Of a stretch of 64,000 nt of DNA, positions 57,512 through 64,000 are shown piece after piece (position 1 is the first letter of the stretch; each line of letters opens with the position of its first letter). The notes below the pieces were generated by a model. The model had not been told where the DNA came from, ran no database searches, and worked only from the letters and a program-made list of their open reading frames with translations. The DNA comes from Euleptes europaea (taxonomy: Eukaryota; Chordata; Lepidosauria; Squamata; Sphaerodactylidae), in NCBI RefSeq assembly GCF_029931775.1, contig NC_079318.1, positions 78,961,614 to 79,025,613 on the forward strand. Reading direction: 5' to 3'. Both the position numbers and the translations under genes were made by a program.

Positions 57512-57645
57512 AACACTTGTGTGTCTGTGTGTTAATGTGCTGTCAAGTCGCTTCCGACTCATGGTGACCCTATGAATCAACGTCCTCTAAAACGTCCTAT
57601 CCTTAACAGCCTTGCTCAGGTCTTGCAAACTGAGGGACCTAGCTG
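57512..57645 (-). repeat. BovB LINE 3' end
   Basis: GTGCTGTCAAGTCGCTTCCG and ACTCATGGTGACCCTATGAA match the BovB terminus at 50,850. Confidence 0.75.
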
Positions 57646-58002
57646 GAATCAAATCTTGTTAGCTTTTAAGATGCCACAAGGCACCTGCTAATTTTTGCTG
57701 TGACAGGTTGATATGAGTGGCCCTTCTGGAATTGTTTTTGTAGGACGTTTGGGTTAGCTCTAGGAGGTGTGATGAATCACAGCCAGGAGGCTCACAGTGA
57801 CATTGTCTCTTTCTCCTTCTGCAGCCTTCCCCACAGTTGAATACAGATTGTAATCTCTGAAGGACTGAGGAATTTGGGGGTTTGCGAAAGTTTATAAAAG
57901 TGTCATGTACACATAGAGATGGCACTGTATGGCTTGGATCCTACTCCCCACCAACCGAGCTGTGCTGAATTTCCTCCCTCACCCTTCCTATGCCTCCTTG
58001 AC

Positions 58003-58612
58003 ATTAGAATCATAGAGTTGGAAGGGACCACCAGGGTCATCTAGTCCAACCCCCTGCACAATGCAGGAAATTTACAACTACCTCCCCCCCACATCCCCAG
58101 TGACCCCCACTACATGCCCAGAAGATGACCAAGATGCCCTCCCTCTCATCATCTGCTTAACGTTTTAGAATCAGCATTGCTGACAGATGGCCATCTAACC
58201 TCTTCTTAAAAACCTCCAGGGAAGGAGAGCTTACCACCTCCCGAGGAAGCCTGTTCCACTGAGGAACCACTCTGTTAGAAAATTCTTCCTAATGTTTAGA
58301 CGGAAACTCTTTTGATTTAATTTCAACCCGTTGTTTCTGGTCCGACCTTCTGGAGCAACAGAAAACAACTCGGCACCCCTCCTCTATATGACAGCCCTTC
58401 CAGTACTTGAAGATGGTTATCATATCCCCTCTCAGTCTTCTCCTCTTCAGGCATTGTGCTCCACGGATCAATGGACCTCCAGGAACATCACAGCATTTGA
58501 AGTGAGCGGGTTGCAGTGAGAACGTATGAAGAGCCCTCCTGGATCAGGCCAGTGGTCCATCTAGTCCAGCATCCTGTTTCAAAAAGCAGCCAACCAGTTG
58601 CCCTGGAGCGGG
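58003..58612 (-). repeat. Two minus-strand CR1 fragments
   Basis: 58003-58465 is a long CR1 3' portion (AGAATCATAGAGTTGGAAGG ... CCCCTCTCAGTCTTCTCCTC). 58510-58612 is the other subfamily (CCTCCTGGATCAGGCCAGTGG). Confidence 0.85.
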
Positions 58613-58653
58613 GTTTATTCTCAGCTTCCCCCCCCCATTGCACAAGACGCCAG

Positions 58654-60280
58654 TGGTACCACAAAATCCGCAATCCTGTGAGCATTTCCTAAATTTCTTC
58701 TAATTAAAAAAAAGAATAAAGTGAAAGAGGGAAGGGGAAATGAGAATGATCAGAGAAATTGAAGAGACTGATGGGAAGGAGGACAGGGAGAAAAAAAGAG
58801 GAGAAACAGAATGAATATCTTTATTACATAAATGATTGTTGAGGACAGAGCTTCCCAGTAAAACTGATAATGATTATTATTGTGATTATTATTATTGTGA
58901 GTTCTATATGGTGTACTAGGGACAGAAAGTTCTAAAGCTAGAGTGAAGCCCGTTCTTCATTAAACAACTTTGCTTTTTGAAAGTCTCCTGCTGACTAGGG
59001 CATAAAAAAAATTTCCCAGCCAAGAACTGGCAACCCTAGAGCTTGTACTTACAATGAGGAGGCTTCACAACTCTCATGAAGGCCTTGCAAGCCATCTAGG
59101 GTTGCCAACCTCCAGGTGATGGCTGGTGATCTCCCATGATTACAACTGATCCCCAGCCGATGGAGATCAGTTCACCTGGAAAAAAATGGCTGCTTTGGAA
59201 GGCGGACTCTATGAGATTATGCCCCATTGAAGTCCCTCCTCTCCCCAAACCTTGCCCTCCTCAGGCTTCACCCCCAACATCTACAGATTTTTCCCAACCC
59301 GGAGCTGGCCACCCTAAAGCCATCCCGCACTTTGCTTGCATGTCATGGAGCAGGTTGAGAAATACCTGGAGATTTTGGGGGTGGAGCCGGAGGAGGACAG
59401 GGTTTGGAGTGGGGAGGGACTTCAACTGGGTATAATGCCATAGAGTCCACCTTCCAAAGCGCCCATTTTCTCCAGGTAATCTGATCTCTGTCGCCTGGAG
59501 ATCAGTTATAATAGCTAATCATGTCATGGAGTTGTGCTATCTGCCACGGAGTCTTGTCCTACCTCTGATGCACGCACTTCGTTGAAAATGTTCCGATCAC
59601 ACAACTGGTTTCCTTCCTCATCCCAGTAGCTACAGAAATTGGTTTCTGTGCATGTGGTTTTTACTGACGGCTGAGCTCTCTCAAACTGAGATCTTGCATG
59701 GCAGGAAGCAAGACTTCACCGGCTGAAGTCGAGCTGGCAGATGCTGCTTCCTTCGCCCTTTGTGAGTCGGCAACGCTCTGGTTTCTACTGGACTCTTAGA
59801 ACACAAAGCTCTCCTTCTGTGAAGTAAGTTGTGTATGTTTACTTATTTAGTCGCTTTCCTTATAGTGCACCTTGCTCACTGAGACACAAGGCAGATCACA
59901 AACTTAGCAAGGACGAGGGGAAGGGGCGGCAGAAATTGCAGTCAGAATGCTTGCGTGCACAGACCTCGCTGACGGGGCAAATGATGCCCCCCCAGTGCCA
60001 TTTCTGGTTGGGAAAACCGCACAGTGGGTGGAGGCAAGGAGCCCCTCCTACATCTGTGCCACATTCCCGATCCGAATCAGGCCCCTGGAGTGCCACCAGG
60101 AAGTCCAAGCTGCAGTATGGTGCCTGTTCCCATGGCAAACTAGCGCAAAACCTCACATTGCGTTTGAGCCAAAAGGAGAGGTCTTGAGCCATTTGCGTGA
60201 GAGGATAAGATGGAAAGCTGCAGGTTGCCCTGGACACCGCTTGTCCTGAAGAGGACTGGCCACAGCAGTTGGTGTAAATG
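58654..60280 (+). repeat. Direct duplication, copy B
   Basis: Copy of 41843-43553 with several small deletions. MITEs at about 59098-59320 and 59352-59515 correspond to those in copy A. It lies about 3.6 kb past the sialyltransferase stop, so the two copies bracket that gene. Confidence 0.93.
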
Positions 60281-60298
60281 CCCCTTCTCTCCCCCCCT

Positions 60299-60535
60299 TA
60301 AAGGTAAAGGTAGTCTCCTGTGCAAGCACCAAGTCATTACTGACCCATTGGGTGAGGTCACATCCTGACATTTCCTAGGCAGATGGGGTGGTTTGCCATT
60401 GCCTTCCCCAGTCGTCTACACTTTACCCCCATCAAGCTGGGTACTCATTTTACTGACCTCGGAAGGATGGACGGCTGAGTCAACCTTGAGCTGGTTGCCT
60501 GAAACCGACTTCCGTCGGGATTGAACTCAGGTCCC
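60299..60535 (-). repeat. Sauria-type SINE, head truncated
   Basis: AAAGGTAAAGGTAGTCTCCTG at the left is the Sauria tail in reverse. The body matches 44,686-44,930. The tRNA-like head is missing. Confidence 0.85.
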
Positions 60536-60689
60536 CCCTTAACTGATGGACATTTGCAAAGTCTTTGCCCCAGTCTCAGCTTCTGGCATGTTTCATGATT
60601 GCAAAATATGGTTCTCTCTGGGCTACTAGCCGAGGATCAGAGGAGGTTTGTGTGTGTATCCTGGATTGTAGAGTAGCCATCCTTGGTGC

Positions 60690-60900
60690 CCTTCTATATA
60701 CAATGGCAAAAGTCAGACATGCTATGGACTACCGTAGTGTCTCCGTGTGGGGCTGCTCTTGAAGATTATTTGGAAACTTCAACTGGTCCAGACTGTGGTT
60801 GCCAAGTTGTTTTCCGGTGTCAGCCACACAGAATACCCATGCTTTGGTAAAGACTGCCTGTTTAGCTTTCTAGGATGGCTGCTGCCCTAGAGGTCCGTTC
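60690..60900 (+). repeat. L2-like LINE fragment
   Basis: GGCTGCTCTTGAAGATTATT and CTTCAACTGGTCCAGACTGTGG are typical of L2-like 3' regions in reptiles. Confidence 0.55.
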
Positions 60901-61164
60901 CACAGGCAGCCAAGAGCAAATTGAGCCAAGTAGCCCCTGTGGAGTGGGGCAGATAATTCATCCTCTTTCTGGACTCGTTTGCTTCCTAACCTTTGACTCA
61001 AGCCTGATTTAAATTTAATGTAGGCAGACAAGATCTTATTCGTGCAATCCGTACAATCTTTCAGATGCCCAGTGACTCATTTAAACTGGACTTTCTGCTG
61101 CCATGCATAGCAGAGCATGGCTGGGTGATGAGCTGGCATGCCAATATCATACATGCATCAACAT

Positions 61165-61410
61165 AGTCCTGCAACTGTGGTGTAGTAGTTAAGAGAAGCG
61201 GACTCTAATCTTGTGAACTGGGTTTGTTTCCCCACTCCTCCCCATGAAGCCGGCTGGTTGGTCTTGGGCCAGTCACAGTTCCCTCTTAGCCCCACCAACC
61301 TCACAAGGTGCCTGTTGTGGGGAGAGGAAGGGAAGGTGATTGTAAGCTGCTTTGAGACTCCTTAAGGTAGAGAAAAGCAGGGTATAAAAACCAACTCTTC
61401 TCCTTCATCG
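61165..61410 (+). repeat. tRNA-headed MIR-like SINE
   Basis: GGTGTAGTAGTTAAGAGAAGC head, TTGGGCCAGTCACAGTTCCC core and ATTGTAAGCTGCTTTGAGAC end, then CCAACTCTTCTCC. Confidence 0.8.
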
Positions 61411-62429
61411 CTGCACAGTTTCAACATAACATTGGGCCATGTGCCACAGGTAAGTTCTTATTTGCCGTGCATCATGTTTAACATCGCACATTACAGAGTA
61501 CACAGGTTAGATCTGGGTCCCACCCTGTCAAGCGCAACACAATCATACAAGAGTTATGAGTTCTTGATGTGCACCGTGTGCAGTGCCTGAGTAGGATTAG
61601 GACCATGAAACACATGGAGCAGGGGCTTCATCCTTACTCCATTTTCTCAGCCTGAAACAGTCCCAAGGGGGTGGGTGCTATTGGGCCCCTTGGGGGAACC
61701 CACCTCTATCTCAGGGGACTATTTCAGGCAGAGCAAGAAGCCCAGCAGATGGTTGTGAGGGCCTCAGAGGCTGTTGATAGGGGTCAGGAGTTTGAAAAGG
61801 GGCATGAGTGTGACCCCAGTCATGGCTGACCGTCTTCCTGAGTCTGACCAAAGGGGCAACGCTGGATGGCGTCTGCACATCATTGGCTATTTCTCGACAT
61901 CATTTGCCTCTGGGATTCTCTTGTCCAACTGCTATAGTGCAACGCTAACACCATCTTCCGCGATGTGCAGATGCAGGCTTGGAGAACAGGCATGAGACTG
62001 CCTTGAAGCTGTCTTGCCCCCTCTGGTGCTAACCCCAGTCTCCCTCCTGCCAGCCTTGCCTCAGCTCCCCCTCCCCGATTATTCTGGGCAAGGTCCAAAA
62101 GAGCCAGCGGGGATTCAGTTTAGGATGCAGCAGGCCGAGCTGTCTTGAAGGTGCTGCAGAAAGGCTTCCGTTTGTGGTTTTTGAGTCCCTTGCTGATCTG
62201 CCTTCTTTCCATTCTCCCACCCCCACCCCACTGTGCAAGCCCTTCAGCAGGTTGGGAGAGGTATCGGATTGCATAGCTATGCCTGGCTGTCAAGGTTTAG
62301 CTTACCACTAATTATCTGTGGTAGCCGGTGTACAGACCAGCGGCAGCTTGCTGAGTTTACCCTGCAAAGCCGCAAGGTCCCATCTGACTCCGAGGCACAG
62401 CTCACAGTGCTTTCAAAAGGAGAACCGTT
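61411..62429. other. No recognisable feature
   Basis: I see no exon pair, RNA gene or named repeat here. Short open frames have no family resemblance. Confidence 0.4.
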
Positions 62430-62668
62430 GTTTTTTATATGCCGATTTTCTCTATCTTTTAAGGAGAATCCAACCGGCTTACAATCTCCTTCCCTTCCTC
62501 TCCCTACAACAGACACCGTGTGAGGTAGGTGAGGCTGAGAGAGCTCTAAGAGAACTGTGACCAGCCCAAGGTCATCCAGCAGGGTTCATGTGGAGGAGCG
62601 GGGAATCAAACCTGGTTCTCCAGATTAGAGTCCGCCGCTCTTAACCACTACACCATGCTGGCTCTCAA
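62430..62668 (-). repeat. tRNA-headed MIR-like SINE, minus strand
   Basis: It ends at the right with the reverse complement of GAGCCAGCATGGTGTAGTGG and contains ACAGACACCGTGTGAGGTAGG. Confidence 0.82.
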
Positions 62669-63063
62669 GGGTACCAAGGTAGCTCAGAAGGCACCCAGGT
62701 TGCTAATTTTCAGGCAATCTGTTTTCAGGTGAGGAGGGAGATTTCCCCAGGAGCGCCAACTGAGCAAGCCTCTCTTGAGCTGGGGAGTTTGCACAGGGTC
62801 CAGGTTCTATAACTTGCCCAGGTTCCAAGTGAGTCGATCAAGCCCCAAGAATGCAGAGATAATTAACCAAACCTGATGTTATCAGGGATGGGAAATATTT
62901 GTCAGAGGAAGCGCCTAACCCCAGAAATTGTAACTTTGCTTAGCAAAGCATCTGACTTCCCCTCGTCCTTTTCCCCAAGGAAGCAGATAGCAGACAGTTG
63001 GCGCTGATAAGGATCCGTAGTCTTCCGGCGACACCACAAAAGCGAGCCGTGCCCTGCATCAAG

Positions 63064-64000
63064 ATGAACGCCAATTGCACCAACCACAGCAGTACGGTTG
63101 ACGTGGCCTTCGCTAGCATCTACTCGCTGGTCTTTGTGGTGGGCCTCCCCCTGAACGTGGCTGCCCTGTGGATCTTCTTCTTCGGTGGGGCCCTACGGTC
63201 TGTCACCACCGTCTACATGAAGAACCTGGCAGCCTCGGACCTGTTGCTGCTGGCATCCTTGCCGCTGAGGGTGTATTACTACAGCAAGAGGCCCCGGCTG
63301 ACCCAAACTGTTTGCGAAATGGCTGGGCTGCTACTCCTGGTCAACATGTACAGCAGCATCTTCCTGCTGACCTGCATCAGCTGCGACCGCTGCGTGGCGG
63401 TGTGCTTCCCACTCAACTCCCGAGCCCGAGCCTTGCGCCAGCAAGCCAAGTACATCTGTGCGGGCGTGTGGACCCTGAGCGTCCTGGGTGCTGTCCCCTG
63501 CTACCTTGGACGCAAGACAGGGTGGGAAAACGACACACTGTGCTTTGACAGCCGCCCTCAGTATATCATGAACCCCCACATTTGCAGCGCCATGATGCTC
63601 GGCTACGCTGTGCCCTTGGTCATCATGGTGACTTGCTCTTGCGCCCTGCTGCGGGCCATGAACCAGAGCATGGTTGTCCAGATGGAGCTGGTCAACGGCG
63701 CCAAGATCCGGCACATGGTGGTGACCAACGTGGTCATTTTCCTGGGCTGCTTCCTGCCCTACCACTTGGTGGTGCTTTGCTATCAAGTGCAAGCACTGAA
63801 CAAGGACCACTGGGATGTGGTGTACCGCTGTGCCCTGCTCCTGGCCTGTGCCAATGCCGCTCTGGACCCTGTGGCATATTACTTTGCCACAGAGACCTTT
63901 CAGCACTTGGTGACAATGGACAACCTCCTTCAGGGTTGGGGCAGCCATAATAACAATGCTGGCGAGACAGAGCAGCTCTCCCAGCCCCCGGGGGCACAGC
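63064..64000 (+). CDS. Class A GPCR, P2Y/lysophosphatidic-acid group, LPAR5-like (partial at window end)
   Basis: An open frame runs from ATG 63064 to the window edge (312 codons), single exon so far. Sequons are N4-C-T and N7-H-S. Seven TM segments lie at about 16-40, 50-72, 84-107, 129-150, 174-196, 217-240 and 250-275. Landmarks: N31 in TM1, LAASD (D59) in TM2, the C84-C160 disulfide pair, DRC at 108-110 in place of DRY, FLGCFLPYH in TM6 and DPVAYYF in TM7 (the P2Y-group form of NPxxY). SLVFVVGLPLN, VYMKNLAASDLL and SLPLRVYYY resemble LPAR5 most. The likely role is a plasma-membrane receptor for a lysophospholipid or similar ligand; this is inference from the family. The stop and the end of the C-terminal tail lie beyond the window. 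Confidence 0.85.
   Translation, partial: MNANCTNHSSTVDVAFASIYSLVFVVGLPLNVAALWIFFFGGALRSVTTVYMKNLAASDLLLLASLPLRVYYYSKRPRLTQTVCEMAGLLLLVNMYSSIFLLTCISCDRCVAVCFPLNSRARALRQQAKYICAGVWTLSVLGAVPCYLGRKTGWENDTLCFDSRPQYIMNPHICSAMMLGYAVPLVIMVTCSCALLRAMNQSMVVQMELVNGAKIRHMVVTNVVIFLGCFLPYHLVVLCYQVQALNKDHWDVVYRCALLLACANAALDPVAYYFATETFQHLVTMDNLLQGWGSHNNNAGETEQLSQPPGAQ

Noticed and set aside
1-64000. CRISPR arrays, operons, Shine-Dalgarno sites, bacterial insertion sequences
   Set aside because: Introns, SINEs and LINEs make this vertebrate nuclear DNA. No regularly spaced short repeats occur beyond microsatellites.

Overview
The window is vertebrate nuclear DNA, almost certainly from a squamate reptile. All genes have introns with GT/AG junctions. 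The repeats include Sauria-type tRNA SINEs, 5S rRNA-derived SINEs with BovB-like tails, RTE-BovB, CR1, L2-like and MIR-like elements, Penelope-like retroelements and many short hAT-type DNA transposons. A gecko or a relative is possible, but that is a weak inference.

Layout. (1) 1-5.05 kb: the 5' half of ZNF512 on the minus strand; its later exons lie off the left edge. (2) 4.7-5.3 kb: a CpG-rich divergent promoter shared with GPN1. (3) 5.3-21.4 kb: GPN1 complete on the plus strand, 14 coding exons and 366 codons. It encodes the GPN-loop GTPase used in RNA polymerase II assembly and import. (4) 21.4-39.1 kb: gene-poor and repeat-dense. It holds a Penelope-like element with a GIY-YIG remnant broken by other insertions, an 881-bp insertion that is almost wholly palindrome, and a class I (gammaretrovirus-like) endogenous retrovirus at 28,951-34,491 with nearly identical LTRs but a badly decayed interior. 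(5) 39.2-40.1 kb: a CpG island that probably holds the first exon of the next gene. (6) 43.9-55.0 kb: an intact five-coding-exon beta-galactoside alpha-2,6-sialyltransferase that mixes ST6GAL1-like and ST6GAL2-like signatures. A direct duplication of about 1.7 kb lies on each side of it (41.84-43.55 and 58.65-60.28 kb). (7) 63.06 kb to the right edge: a single-exon class A GPCR of the P2Y/LPA group, closest to LPAR5, cut by the window end.

The genes do not form an operon or obvious pathway; only ZNF512 and GPN1 seem to share regulatory DNA. The most unusual content is structural: two independent near-perfect palindromes with related ends and target-site duplications, repeated hammerhead-ribozyme-like core boxes in Penelope-like remnants, and deep nesting of transposons in which one hAT-type MITE family repeatedly serves as the target.
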